The position numbers and the translations under genes were made by a program. A DNA stretch of 64,000 nucleotides from NCBI GenBank assembly GCA_029976065.1, contig JARKNV010000047.1:62001-126000 (forward strand), given 5' to 3'. Source of the stretch: Selenomonadales bacterium. GTDB lineage: Bacteria > Bacillota > Negativicutes > Sporomusales > UBA7701. The notes under the pieces were generated by a model that was not told the origin of the DNA, did not search any database, and saw only the letters and a program-made list of their open reading frames with translations. How positions within the stretch are numbered: the stretch's first letter is position 1; each line of letters starts with the position of its first letter. Below, one piece after another: positions 34,974 through 43,601 of this stretch.

Positions 34974-36263
34974 ATGGGCACTGAGCAAAAATTTTACGGC
35001 TGGAAGCTTGTCGGGGCACTTTGGGTAATTTATTTTCTAAATATGGGGTTTCCGCTATATGCCGGAGCCATAATAAATTCCTATATGCTCAAGGACATCG
35101 TCATGGATCGGGCGACTTACGGATTGGGATTCACCCTGTGCAATTTATGTACCGGCGGCCTGTCGGTCGTGGTAGCCTTAGCTGTTGCCAAATGGGAGGT
35201 AAGAAAAACATTTCTGATCGGAAGTTTTCTCCTGATTGTCGGCGCCTTGTCCATGGTCTACTGGGCTAGTCAGCCCTGGCACTATCTGCTTGGCTTCGGC
35301 ATCCTCATGGGCAGCGGCATGAGCTTTGGCTGCGTAGTTCCGGCAACGACAACCTGCACCCGCTGGTTTACCCGCTTCCGGGGCCGAGCCATCGCCATCG
35401 TACTGACGGCATCGGGTTTTGGCGGTTTACTCGGTGCTCCGCTGATAAATAAATTTTTGGCGCTCAACGGAGGCGATTGGCGGCAAGCCTGGTTATTCGT
35501 GGCAATAATCGCCGTAGTTGCCGGAATCATCACCTACCTTTTCGTAAAGGAACGGCCCGAAGAATTAGGCCAAGTCCCCGACGGCACACCTGCGGTAAAT
35601 CCCGTTCAGAAGTCTGCCGGTCAGGCGCTCCACAGCAAATACGACTGGACGCCGTCGGAAGTCTTCCGGACTAGAGCGTTCTGGCTGGTACTGGTAGGGG
35701 TTATTGCCTGTAAAGTGCCCTTCTTCTTCTTCACCGCTCATGGCGTTTTACATGCCAAAGGAGTAGGAATCTCTCCCGCGGATGCCGCCTTGCTAATGGG
35801 CTTGTACACCATGGGCGGGATTCCGGGACGGCTGATTGGCGGTTGGCTGATGGATAAAATGACGTCGCGCTATGTTTTCATGCTCGGTTTATGTTGCTAC
35901 ATTATCGGCTATTTAATGGAAATGTATGTAAGCGCAAACTCCGTCATCCTCGCCTACATTGCCGCCATTTTTATCGGCGCCGGGTTCGGGTGGACATTTG
36001 TGGTCGTCAATACCATCCCCGGCCATTATTACGGCCCTAAATCCTTTGCCAAGATAAACGGCACATTTATCACGGCCTCCTCGGTTCTTAGTTCCCCTAT
36101 CGGCTTGATTGGCGGCATGCTGTTCGATACGTACAAAAGCTACACCGTTGCGTTTTGGTTCTGTATCGCTACCTGCGTAGTTGGCATCATCGCCTTGCTG
36201 TTCGCAAAAATGCCCCAGCCGCCCGTTGTCAAGCCACAGGCCGCAGCAGTACATGAGTTGTGA
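34974..36263 (+). CDS. MFS transporter, OFA (oxalate/formate antiporter) type
   Basis: The 429-residue carrier has 12 hydrophobic segments. YGWKLVGALWVIYFLNMG opens it, TRWFTRFRGRAIAI lies in the loop after TM4, and the RPEELG motif is in the central loop. It resembles monocarboxylate and OFA-family carriers. Linked to the decarboxylase and LysR gene, it probably exchanges or imports an aromatic or dicarboxylic acid (inference). AAGGAGG lies 10 bp before the ATG. Confidence 0.85.
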   Translation: MGTEQKFYGWKLVGALWVIYFLNMGFPLYAGAIINSYMLKDIVMDRATYGLGFTLCNLCTGGLSVVVALAVAKWEVRKTFLIGSFLLIVGALSMVYWASQPWHYLLGFGILMGSGMSFGCVVPATTTCTRWFTRFRGRAIAIVLTASGFGGLLGAPLINKFLALNGGDWRQAWLFVAIIAVVAGIITYLFVKERPEELGQVPDGTPAVNPVQKSAGQALHSKYDWTPSEVFRTRAFWLVLVGVIACKVPFFFFTAHGVLHAKGVGISPADAALLMGLYTMGGIPGRLIGGWLMDKMTSRYVFMLGLCCYIIGYLMEMYVSANSVILAYIAAIFIGAGFGWTFVVVNTIPGHYYGPKSFAKINGTFITASSVLSSPIGLIGGMLFDTYKSYTVAFWFCIATCVVGIIALLFAKMPQPPVVKPQAAAVHEL

Positions 36264-36325
36264 TCGATCAGGCGGCCTGACTGCGCCCTGAAAAATCATT
36301 ACGCCTGCCGAATCTCAAGATTCAC

Positions 36326-36373
36326 AAAAAAGCGCAAGCTTTGTACCGAAGTGGTGCAAACTTGCGCTTTTTT
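36326..36373. terminator. Bidirectional terminator
   Basis: AAAAAAGCGCAAG and CTTGCGCTTTTTT arms lie between the convergent MFS and DUF4931 genes. Confidence 0.85.
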
Positions 36374-36378
36374 CCTAA

Positions 36379-37146
36379 TTATATCCCGTATATTCGCTTG
36401 AGGTCGGCGGCGATGTCGGGCATGCGGGTGGACAGCTGGGGAATGGCGTAGCCGACGAAGATGGGCGAAGTAACGAACCGGGGCATTATTTTGGCGGTTA
36501 TCCGGCCGCCGATATGGTAGAAGAAGATGTTGTAGCTGTTACAGTGGCGGTTGAAGTTGTGGAGAAAGTAGTGGGCGCAAATCTGCAGATAATCGGCCAG
36601 GCGGTCGAGGTGCCCGAGGTCGGCGAGCTTGAGGTTGAGCTCGGTGAAGCCGACCAGCGGCTTGTCGGCGATAGCGAGTTCGACGCCGCCGTCGCGGCTG
36701 ATGACGATGCCTTCGAGGCTGGCCGGGGGAATGTTGGCGGTGTAGTCGACATGGCGGAGGCCGACGATCTGCATGTGGGGATGGCCGATGGTGCCGCCCG
36801 AACTGGGACCGTGGTTTTTGAAAAACAGGACCGAGGCGAATTCGCCGCCGGCGATCATATCCAGCCATTTCTCGGTGCCGAAGCGGATGACCCGGTGGAG
36901 GTGGTCCTTGGGATAGAGCGACAGCTCCGCCGTGCAGTCATCGGTTTCGATGAGGACGGTCGGGAAGGTATCCCGGAGCACCGGGTATTTGTTGGCGACG
37001 AGCAGTATCGGTCCGTCGGCGGCGATGATGCCCTCCAGCTCGTCGCGGCAGCAGAAGGGGCATTTATGGCCTCTATCGACCACGGTCACCGGTTTGGTGC
37101 CGCCGATCGCGGTGTCAAAAACGAGGTGGGTATGCCTTGGGGTCAT
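36379..37146 (-). CDS. DUF4931 / GalT-like HIT-fold protein
   Basis: The 255-residue protein has a CPFC motif near residue 29 and a HIT-type GHPHMQIVG motif near 121, with HGPSSGGT just before it. These are features of galactose-1-phosphate uridylyltransferase-like proteins of the DUF4931 family, which probably carry out nucleotidyl transfer or hydrolysis. The second Cys of the zinc site appears as CPFCC. It stands alone, and the substrate is unknown. The ATG has GAGGAG upstream. Confidence 0.8.
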   Translation of the reverse strand: MTPRHTHLVFDTAIGGTKPVTVVDRGHKCPFCCRDELEGIIAADGPILLVANKYPVLRDTFPTVLIETDDCTAELSLYPKDHLHRVIRFGTEKWLDMIAGGEFASVLFFKNHGPSSGGTIGHPHMQIVGLRHVDYTANIPPASLEGIVISRDGGVELAIADKPLVGFTELNLKLADLGHLDRLADYLQICAHYFLHNFNRHCNSYNIFFYHIGGRITAKIMPRFVTSPIFVGYAIPQLSTRMPDIAADLKRIYGI

Positions 37147-37301
37147 GGCCAAGTCTCCTCGCGGGCGAAAGTGTCTTGCTTTTCTTATTATACCATACCG
37201 CCGCCTTCTGTCTGTCGCTCATTTCGCCGCCCCGCCCCCGCCCAGCGGCAATTCGCCCCGCTCCGGCCCGACCCCGAGCCTCCACGTCAATACCCGAAAA
37301 A

Positions 37302-37958
37302 CTAATCCAACTGCTCCAGCCGGTAAATACCCTTGTTATCGCCGATCACGAACAAAATATCCCCCTGCCGGAAAACCTCCGCCGGCTTCGGCGAAACCTG
37401 AATCATGCCCTCGCGCTTGAGGGCAACCAGATTTAAGCCGTACCCTTCCCGCAGGTTGGAATCGGCCAGCGCCTTGCCGACCATCGCCTGGGGAACGGCC
37501 ACCTCCACAATGCTCAGTTCCGGCGACAGTTCGATATACTCCAGCACGTTGGCCGAAATCAGGTTATGGGCGATGCGCATCCCCATATCCCATTCCGGAT
37601 ACACCACCCGGTCGGCGCCGATCTTCTCCAGCAGCTTGCCGTGAAGCGCGTTCTGCGCCTTGGCCACGATATGGCCCACCCCCGCCTCCTTCAGGAGCAG
37701 AGTGGTAAGAACGCTGGCCTGGACATCGTGGCCGATCGCGACGACCACCGCGTCGAAATTCCTTATTCCCAGGGACTTGAGCGCCTCCTCGTCGGTCGTG
37801 TCGGCGCGCACCGCGTGAGTCACGACCTCGCTTATCTTCTGGACGCGTTCCCCGTCGTCGTCCACCGCCATAACCTCGTAGCCCTGGCGCGCCAGACACG
37901 TGGCCACGCTCGAGCCGAACCTCCCGATGCCGATCACGGCAAATTGTTTCCTCTTCAT
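37302..37958 (-). CDS. ktrA: Potassium uptake regulatory subunit KtrA (TrkA-N/TrkA-C)
   Basis: This 218-residue protein has an N-terminal RCK domain with the GIGRFGSSVA nucleotide loop and VMAVDDD, and a C-terminal RCK-C domain ending in QGDILFVIGDNKG. It gates the KtrB channel subunit in response to nucleotides and often c-di-AMP. The ATG at 37958 follows GAAGGAG. Its gene overlaps closely with ktrB (11 bp apart). Confidence 0.92.
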   Translation of the reverse strand: MKRKQFAVIGIGRFGSSVATCLARQGYEVMAVDDDGERVQKISEVVTHAVRADTTDEEALKSLGIRNFDAVVVAIGHDVQASVLTTLLLKEAGVGHIVAKAQNALHGKLLEKIGADRVVYPEWDMGMRIAHNLISANVLEYIELSPELSIVEVAVPQAMVGKALADSNLREGYGLNLVALKREGMIQVSPKPAEVFRQGDILFVIGDNKGIYRLEQLD

Positions 37959-37969
37959 GGCCACTCCTT

Positions 37970-39319
37970 CTAACCGATGATTACTTTCCCCTCGGGATAT
38001 TGCAGTTTACCGTTCCGTTTCTTGAGCGCCAGCGACAGCACCAGCGTAAGCGTCCCGACCCGGCCGGCGAACATCGTGCCGATGATCAGCAGCTTGCCGG
38101 CCGCCGACAAGGTGGGAGTTATGCCGGTGGACAGGCCGACCGTGCCGAAGGCGGAGGTAACCTCGAACAAAATGTTGATGAGCGACGCCTCCTCGGTGAG
38201 CGTCATCGCCAGCGTCACGCTCATTATCAGACCGGCCGAAATCACGGCCACGGCCACGGCTTTGGCAATCGTCGCGTCCGCCACCTGGCGCTTAAACAGC
38301 GCGACCCCCTTCTTGCCCCGGATAAAGCTCACAACCGACGCGGCGATTATAGCGGCGGTCGTCGTTTTTATGCCGCCGCCGGTCGATGATGGCGACGCGC
38401 CGATATACATCAGGATAATGAGAATCAGCAGCGTCCCTTCGCGCAGGCCGCCGATGTCCACGGTGTTAAAACCGGCCGTCCGCGCCGTGACCGACTGGAA
38501 AAACCCCGCCAGTAACCTGGCGGCGGGCGAAAGCTCGCCGAACGCCTTGCCGCCCCACTCGAACGCGACGATTAGCACCGTTCCCAGCAATATCAGCAGG
38601 ATGGTGACCATGACGGCCAGCTTGCTGTGCAGGCTCAAGCGGCCGAAAGAGCGACGGCCCCAAATGTCGGCGATCACTGTAAAACCGATGCCGCCGGCGA
38701 TGATAAGCCCGGACAGGGCAAAAACCACGGCAGGGTCGCCCACATACCCGGTAACGCTTTTAAAGCCGCCGAAAAGATCGAACCCGGCGTTGCAGAACGC
38801 CGAAACCCCGTGCCAGTAACCGTAGTAAATCCCCCTGGCGCCGAAATCCCCATACCAGCGCGCCGCCAGGATGGTGCCGCCGATGAACTCCACCAGCAGG
38901 GTGACCCTGATTATATACAGCGTCAGCCTTACCACGCCGGAAAGCTCGAGCTGGTTCGTGGCTTCCTGGAGCACCAGGCGCTCCCGCAGGAGAATTTTCT
39001 TCCCCAGCAGCACCGCGAGCAGGGTGCTGACGGTCATCACCCCCAACCCGCCGAACTGGATCAGCAGGATGACGACGATTTGGCCGAAAAGGGAATAATG
39101 GCTGCCCGTATCCACGACCACCAGCCCCGTCACGCACACCGCCGACGTCGCCGTGAACAGCGCATCGAGAAAGCTCGTTCCCGCGCCTGATTGCGACGCC
39201 CAGGGAGTCGTCAGCACAACCGCCCCGGCCAGAATCAGCCCGGCAAAACCGGCGACAAGAATCCGGTACGGCGTCAGACTCCACGACAACATCGTCCGCA
39301 AAGCTATTATTCTGTCCAA
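37970..39319 (-). CDS. ktrB: Potassium uptake membrane subunit KtrB (TrkH family)
   Basis: The 449-residue membrane protein has four repeated pore units. Pore loops with the single selectivity glycine are recognisable in SAVCVTGLVVVDTG near residue 67, FCNAGFDLFGG, SVTARTAGFNTVD and SAFGTVGLSTGIT. It takes up K+ with Na+. The start is TTG after GAGGTG. It forms an operon with ktrA. No ydaO-type leader is visible in the 140 bp upstream. Confidence 0.93.
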   Translation of the reverse strand: MDRIIALRTMLSWSLTPYRILVAGFAGLILAGAVVLTTPWASQSGAGTSFLDALFTATSAVCVTGLVVVDTGSHYSLFGQIVVILLIQFGGLGVMTVSTLLAVLLGKKILLRERLVLQEATNQLELSGVVRLTLYIIRVTLLVEFIGGTILAARWYGDFGARGIYYGYWHGVSAFCNAGFDLFGGFKSVTGYVGDPAVVFALSGLIIAGGIGFTVIADIWGRRSFGRLSLHSKLAVMVTILLILLGTVLIVAFEWGGKAFGELSPAARLLAGFFQSVTARTAGFNTVDIGGLREGTLLILIILMYIGASPSSTGGGIKTTTAAIIAASVVSFIRGKKGVALFKRQVADATIAKAVAVAVISAGLIMSVTLAMTLTEEASLINILFEVTSAFGTVGLSTGITPTLSAAGKLLIIGTMFAGRVGTLTLVLSLALKKRNGKLQYPEGKVIIG

Positions 39320-39460
39320 ATGAAAGGCACCTCGACCGCGAATAATCTTTTTACTTAATCAAGTATAAGGTCGTTGGGGATAAAAAAGGCATCAGGAATA
39401 GCGGCAATACTATAAAGAATAGATAAAGAACAGCCGCATCGCAGTTCGCGGCAGCCACAA

Positions 39461-39497
39461 AAGCCCCACCCGCTTGCCTCCGGGTGGGGCTATTATT
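39461..39497. terminator. Terminator of the glycosyltransferase-phospholipase operon
   Basis: AGCCCCACCC and GGGTGGGGCT arms follow the phospholipase stop at 39583; on the minus strand the stem is followed by TTTTG. Confidence 0.75.
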
Positions 39498-39582
39498 CTT
39501 TGCTTTCACTTCCGCAAACAGCAAAAGCCAGTAACGGCGCCTTCGCCGCTGCCGGCTTTCTTTCATTGATGCTTGCACATTC

Positions 39583-40326
39583 TCAGGCGGCAACCCTGTA
39601 CTTCTCGGCGGCAGCCGTCATATCTACGCCGGCCTTGACCGCCTCGTTGGCAAAATGCCACAGCAGCCCGGCAGTAGTCTGCTGCGCCAGCGGCAGCAGG
39701 ATTTCCGTAGCCTTATGGTATAAGGCGCCGTCCTCCGCCAGTTTAACCGCATCGAAATAATCGGCGGCCACGGTCGCGTTGGCGACAAGCAGCGAACAGG
39801 CTGCCCGCCCCTCGCCGTAAACGCCGCCACTATCTACCGCATAGCCGCCGAAGCGCTTCTCCACCCAGGCCTCGTATTGCTTGTGCCCGTCGAGCAGCTT
39901 CGCCCGGGCGTGATGAGGCACGCACACATCCTGCACCAGATGGGCGGCCGCGCCGAGCAGGAACGCCGCCCTGCGCAGCTCCATCCTTCGCAGGGCGAAC
40001 AGAGCCATGCGGTAATAGACCGCGAACTGCTGGCGGGCGCTGGCAAAATGCCACAGCCCCTTGCCTGTAGTCGGTTCGAAGTAATGATGCACGTTCTTCC
40101 ACCCCTGATCAGCCCAGTAAACGCCGCAATCCAGCTCCTTCCCGAACAGCTGCAGAAAATCCGCGTAACGGGTAAACCCGTCGCTGCGGAGGATTTGCAG
40201 GCCCTGGCGGTTGCAAAATTCGTGCGTGATCCCGGGGCGGTCGAGCATGCCCTGCAGCGGGGAAACGGCGGTCAGCAACAGGTTCAGGCATACTTCCGAC
40301 GCACTGGTTCTTCCGGTGGTGTTCAT
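39583..40326 (-). CDS. Cytoplasmic zinc-dependent phospholipase C-like protein
   Basis: The 247-residue protein belongs to the zinc-dependent phospholipase C / P1 nuclease fold. Probable zinc ligands match the known order: H35, D67 or D73, H80-H81, H129-x3-D133, H139, and H148-x3-E152. The N-terminal Trp ligand of secreted enzymes is missing. There is no signal peptide, and AAGGAGG fixes the start, so the protein should act inside the cell. It is 30 bp downstream of a glycolipid-type glycosyltransferase under a PHO box. A role releasing diacylglycerol from membrane phospholipid is a reasoned inference; hydrolysis of another phosphodiester is possible. Confidence 0.75.
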   Translation of the reverse strand: MNTTGRTSASEVCLNLLLTAVSPLQGMLDRPGITHEFCNRQGLQILRSDGFTRYADFLQLFGKELDCGVYWADQGWKNVHHYFEPTTGKGLWHFASARQQFAVYYRMALFALRRMELRRAAFLLGAAAHLVQDVCVPHHARAKLLDGHKQYEAWVEKRFGGYAVDSGGVYGEGRAACSLLVANATVAADYFDAVKLAEDGALYHKATEILLPLAQQTTAGLLWHFANEAVKAGVDMTAAAEKYRVAA

Positions 40327-40356
40327 GCTTTCCTCCTTGACGCCAAGTGATTGGTC

Positions 40357-41475
40357 TCAGCCCGCCGGACTGACGCGTCGCGCCAGCAGGCCGCCGCCGA
40401 TTACGGCGGCGGCATCCGCCGCGGCGTGGGGGCGGCCGACAGCCGCCGCCCGCGCCCGCAATTCCTCGAGCCTGGCCGGTTGCGCCAGCAGCCGGGCCGC
40501 GATACGGCCGAGGCTGGCCGCGTCGGCCGCCCGCACGGCCGCACCCCGCCGCACAAGATAAGCGGCGTTATCCTCCTCCTGGCCGGGAAGCGGGCTGTAC
40601 AGCAGCAGCGGTATTCCGACGGCCAGCGCCTCGCTGCACGTCAGCGCCCCCGGTTTGGTTATCAGCAGAGAGGCTGCGGCCATCAGCTCATGAATCCTAT
40701 CGGTGAAGCCCACTACCGTTATCCGGTGCGGCGAAGCGGCGGCCGTGGCCGCTAGCCTTTGCCGGAGAGCATCGTTCCCCCCCGCCGCGACGGTGATATC
40801 CAGCCGCCTGCCCGCGGCCGCCAGGGCGGCCAAAGCCTCCTCCACGGCGCCAAGCCCCAGGCCGCCGCCCATGATCAGGACGGAAGGCTGGCCGTCGCTG
40901 CGGCGGCGGTTTTGGCCGGCGAAGCCGGCGACGATCGGGATGCCGGTGGCGTGAACGCGTTCGGCGGGTATGCCGAGCGCCGTCAGCGCCGCCTTCATCT
41001 CCTGGCTGGCGACGAAATACATGTCCACTTCCCGGTGGACCCACAGGCGGTGCACGGCAAAATCCGTCAGCACGGCCGCCAGGGGCAGGGACATGCGCCG
41101 GCCGCGGCGCAGCGAGGCGGCGGCGCAGCACGGAAAGGGATGGGTGAAGACGGCGATGTCCGGCCGGTGCTCCGCCACCATGGCCAGCAGTTTCCTTCTC
41201 ATAACGAGGGCGGTCAGATCGCTCAGCCCGGCCCCCGGCAAAGGCCCCTGCGACCAGCGGTACAGTTGGTCGTAGGCAGCCGGGAAAACCTCGAGCATTT
41301 TCAGGTAAGTATCCTTGACAAAACGGCTGGCGGCATCCCCGTCGTCGAGGAAATCGGCGACCACCGCCCGCGCTGCGAACCGTCCGTCAAGCAGCGCGTC
41401 GCGAACGGCGTTCGCCGCCCGCGTATGCCCCGAGCCCACCGAGGCGGTAACAATCAGCGCCTTTGCATCGTCGAT
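40357..41475 (-). CDS. MGDG synthase/UgtP-type diacylglycerol glycosyltransferase
   Basis: The N-terminal domain (ALIVTASVGSGHTRAA) is the MGDG-synthase acceptor domain. Its middle matches UgtP: LAAVLTDFAVHRLWVHREVD and RVHATGIPI. The C-terminal GT-B donor domain has MGGGLGLGAVEEAL and ITKPGALTCSEALAVGIPLL. It should transfer a sugar from a UDP-sugar to diacylglycerol at the inner membrane face. No ATG, GTG or TTG start includes the first beta strand. An ATC at 41475 stands 9 bp behind AAGGAAGGGG and gives a full domain, so it is the proposed start; the GTG at 41439 would delete the strand. Confidence 0.85.
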   Translation of the reverse strand: MDDAKALIVTASVGSGHTRAANAVRDALLDGRFAARAVVADFLDDGDAASRFVKDTYLKMLEVFPAAYDQLYRWSQGPLPGAGLSDLTALVMRRKLLAMVAEHRPDIAVFTHPFPCCAAASLRRGRRMSLPLAAVLTDFAVHRLWVHREVDMYFVASQEMKAALTALGIPAERVHATGIPIVAGFAGQNRRRSDGQPSVLIMGGGLGLGAVEEALAALAAAGRRLDITVAAGGNDALRQRLAATAAASPHRITVVGFTDRIHELMAAASLLITKPGALTCSEALAVGIPLLLYSPLPGQEEDNAAYLVRRGAAVRAADAASLGRIAARLLAQPARLEELRARAAAVGRPHAAADAAAVIGGGLLARRVSPAG

Positions 41476-41507
41476 GGCGGTAGCCCCCCTTCCTTTCTCT
41501 CACCTTC

Positions 41508-41561
41508 ATTGTAGCAGGCCATAATTACCGGGCTGTTAAGGCAAGTTTAAGGATGCGTTAA
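41508..41561 (-). promoter_or_regulatory. PHO box and -10 of the glycosyltransferase-phospholipase operon
   Basis: Three TTAACA-like hexamers on the minus strand (plus-strand TGTTAA 41534-39, GTTTAA 41545-50, CGTTAA 41556-61) repeat exactly every 11 bp. A -10 box TACAAT (41508-41513) lies 20 bp downstream. This is the PhoP-binding arrangement of Bacillus-type Pho promoters and matches the pstS and pstC promoters nearby. Confidence 0.75.
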
Positions 41562-41582
41562 ATTTTCGGCCGCAAGTACGAA

Positions 41583-41616
41583 AAAAAGCATGCCGGCTGA
41601 TTTAGCAGGCACGCCC
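41583..41616 (-). terminator. Terminator after pstA
   Basis: A GCGTGCC/GGCATGC stem is followed on the minus strand by seven T residues, 15 bp after the pstA stop. It shows that no pstB follows in the transcript. Confidence 0.8.
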
Positions 41617-41630
41617 GGGAAATTCGTCGT

Positions 41631-42545
41631 TCAGCTGTTTGTCCCGCTCAGCCTGCGCTGCAGCAGCCTGCCGGGGATGGTGAACACGAGGTTGAAAATC
41701 AGGATAGTTATCACCAGCAGGGCGCCGATGCCGTTGGCGATCTCGATCCGGTCGGGCACCAGGCCGACGGCCATGACGTACCACATGTGCACAGCCAGCG
41801 TCTCCCCGGCGGCGAGCAGGTTCGGGTCGGGCAGTTGCCGCGACACCGTCGTGCCGGCGGTGAAGATGAGGATGGCCGATTCCCCCAGGGCCCTGCCGGC
41901 CGTCAGCGTCAGGCCGGTTATCATGCCCGGCATGGCCGTCGGCAGCACCACCCGCCAGATAGTCTGCCATTTCGTCGCCCCCAGGGCAAGGCTGGCCTCC
42001 CGGTACTGATGGGGAACGGTCTTTATCGCCTCCTCGGTGACCCTGACCAGCACCGGAATATTCAGCAGGGACAGGGTGAGCGCCCCGCCGATGATGCTGA
42101 AGCCGAGACCGAGAGTATTTACGAAGATAATCATCCCGAACAGGCCGAGCACGATGGAAGGGACGGTCGCCAGGCTCTCGGTGCTCAGGCGGATGATATC
42201 GGTCAGCTTGCTCTGGCCGGCGTATTCGGCCAGATAGACGCCCGCGCCGACCGCCACCGGTATCGAAAAAGCCATGGAAAGGAAGAGGATGTAGAAGGAA
42301 TTGAACAGCTGCGGGCCCACGCCGCCGCCGGCCCGGGTATCGGTGGACATGCCGGTGACGAAGTCCCACGACAGCACCGGCAGCCCCTTATACAGGATGT
42401 AGGTCAAAAAAGCGGCCAGGATGCCGAGGATAACGAGGCCGGACAGCCACAGGCCGAGATTGGCCGCCTGGTCGACGAGCTTGGGGCTGATAAGGCGCTT
42501 GTCTTTCATTACGACAGGCTCACGTTCGACTGCTTCCGCATCCAT
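41631..42545 (-). CDS. pstA: Phosphate ABC transporter permease PstA
   Basis: The 304-residue permease has six membrane segments and family hallmarks: GVGPQLFNSFYILFLSMAFS near residue 77, TVPSIVLGLFGM near 128 and the cytoplasmic loop YREASLALGATKWQTIWRVV near 183. Together with PstC it forms the phosphate channel. The start lies 1 bp from the pstC stop, so the two are co-translated. The usual ATPase gene pstB does not follow. Confidence 0.93.
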   Translation of the reverse strand: MDAEAVEREPVVMKDKRLISPKLVDQAANLGLWLSGLVILGILAAFLTYILYKGLPVLSWDFVTGMSTDTRAGGGVGPQLFNSFYILFLSMAFSIPVAVGAGVYLAEYAGQSKLTDIIRLSTESLATVPSIVLGLFGMIIFVNTLGLGFSIIGGALTLSLLNIPVLVRVTEEAIKTVPHQYREASLALGATKWQTIWRVVLPTAMPGMITGLTLTAGRALGESAILIFTAGTTVSRQLPDPNLLAAGETLAVHMWYVMAVGLVPDRIEIANGIGALLVITILIFNLVFTIPGRLLQRRLSGTNS

Positions 42546-42546
42546 G

Positions 42547-43440
42547 TCAGGCCGTCCTTTCTCCGGCTACCCGCCGGATGACCACGATCATCGCCAGTGA
42601 TATCAGCAACAGGACCAGCGCCATCAGAAACAGCGAATTGCCCCACGCCGAACCGAACGGCGTGTTGCCCATCTCGACGACGATCTCGCTGGTAAGGGTC
42701 GAGGTCGGCATGAACAGCGAACGGGCCAACTGGGGGGTATTGCCGATGACCATCTGCACGGCCATCGTTTCGCCGACCGCCCGCGCCATGGCGAGAATGA
42801 TCGAGGTAAGAATGCCGGGCAGGGCGGCCGGCAGAATAACGCCGGTAATCGTCTGCCAGCGGGTCGCCCCGAGCGCCAGCGACCCCTCTTCCAGGGGGCG
42901 GGGAACGGAACGGATGGCATCCTCCGAAATACTGATGATTGTCGGCAGAATCATGACCGCCAGGATGGCCGACGCCGCCAGCAGGCCGAAGCCGGTGTTG
43001 ACGCCGAACTGCACCCTTATATAAGGTACGAGGATCGTCAGGCCGATAAAGCCGTAGACCACGGAAGGGATGGCCACATAAAGGTCGGTGGCCGGGCGCA
43101 TGACCTCACGGAGCCGCGGCGGAGCGATCTTGGCCATGAAGATGGCGCCCGCCAGTCCCAGCGGCGCGCCCATCAGCACGGCGAGGACGGTGACATATAC
43201 CGAGCCGAGGATGAAACTCAGCGCGCCGAACTTGCCTTCAGTCGGGTCCCATTTGCCGGCAAGGAAGAAATCGGCCGGGCTGACCTCCTTAAAGGTCATC
43301 AGGCCCTGCTGACCGACGAAAATGATGATGGCGGCAATGATAACCGTCAGCAACAGCGCGCTGACGATGAACAAATAGCGCATATAGCGGTCGTAGGCCA
43401 GTTTGAGGTTGTGGTCGCCGGCGTTAACCAATGATGCCAT
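42547..43440 (-). CDS. pstC: Phosphate ABC transporter permease PstC
   Basis: The 297-residue permease shows six membrane segments, AIPSVVYGFIGL near residue 128 and the loop PLEEGSLALGATRWQTITGVI near 182. The ATG at 43440 has GGGGGAG 8 bp upstream; the ATG 12 codons earlier lacks a ribosome site. It is the first gene of a pstCA operon with its own PHO promoter, separated from pstS by a terminator. Confidence 0.93.
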   Translation of the reverse strand: MASLVNAGDHNLKLAYDRYMRYLFIVSALLLTVIIAAIIIFVGQQGLMTFKEVSPADFFLAGKWDPTEGKFGALSFILGSVYVTVLAVLMGAPLGLAGAIFMAKIAPPRLREVMRPATDLYVAIPSVVYGFIGLTILVPYIRVQFGVNTGFGLLAASAILAVMILPTIISISEDAIRSVPRPLEEGSLALGATRWQTITGVILPAALPGILTSIILAMARAVGETMAVQMVIGNTPQLARSLFMPTSTLTSEIVVEMGNTPFGSAWGNSLFLMALVLLLISLAMIVVIRRVAGERTA

Positions 43441-43480
43441 TTCGTCTTCTCCCCCGGGTTCTTGCTTGTCGTTCATCTTA

Positions 43481-43534
43481 ATTATAAGGATTATCTATTA
43501 GGCGAGTGTTAATGCCATGTTAATTTTTTGTTAA
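43481..43534 (-). promoter_or_regulatory. PHO box and -10 of pstCA
   Basis: Three perfect TTAACA hexamers on the minus strand (plus-strand TGTTAA at 43507, 43518 and 43529) repeat every 11 bp. A perfect TATAAT lies at 43481-43486, 20 bp downstream. This gives pstCA an independent phosphate-starvation promoter. Confidence 0.85.
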
Positions 43535-43555
43535 GTTTGGCGGCTGGTCGAAGAT

Positions 43556-43586
43556 GAAAAAGCGGCGCGCTATGGCGCCGCTTTCC
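43556..43586 (-). terminator. Terminator after pstS
   Basis: A GCGGCGC-type stem followed by TTTTT on the minus strand lies 16 bp beyond the pstS stop. Confidence 0.8.
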
Positions 43587-43601
43587 CCGATCTATGTCAA
43601 C

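Noticed and set aside
39320-39460. A c-di-AMP (ydaO-type) riboswitch before ktrB
   Set aside because: The region is short and AT-rich and shows none of the conserved segments.
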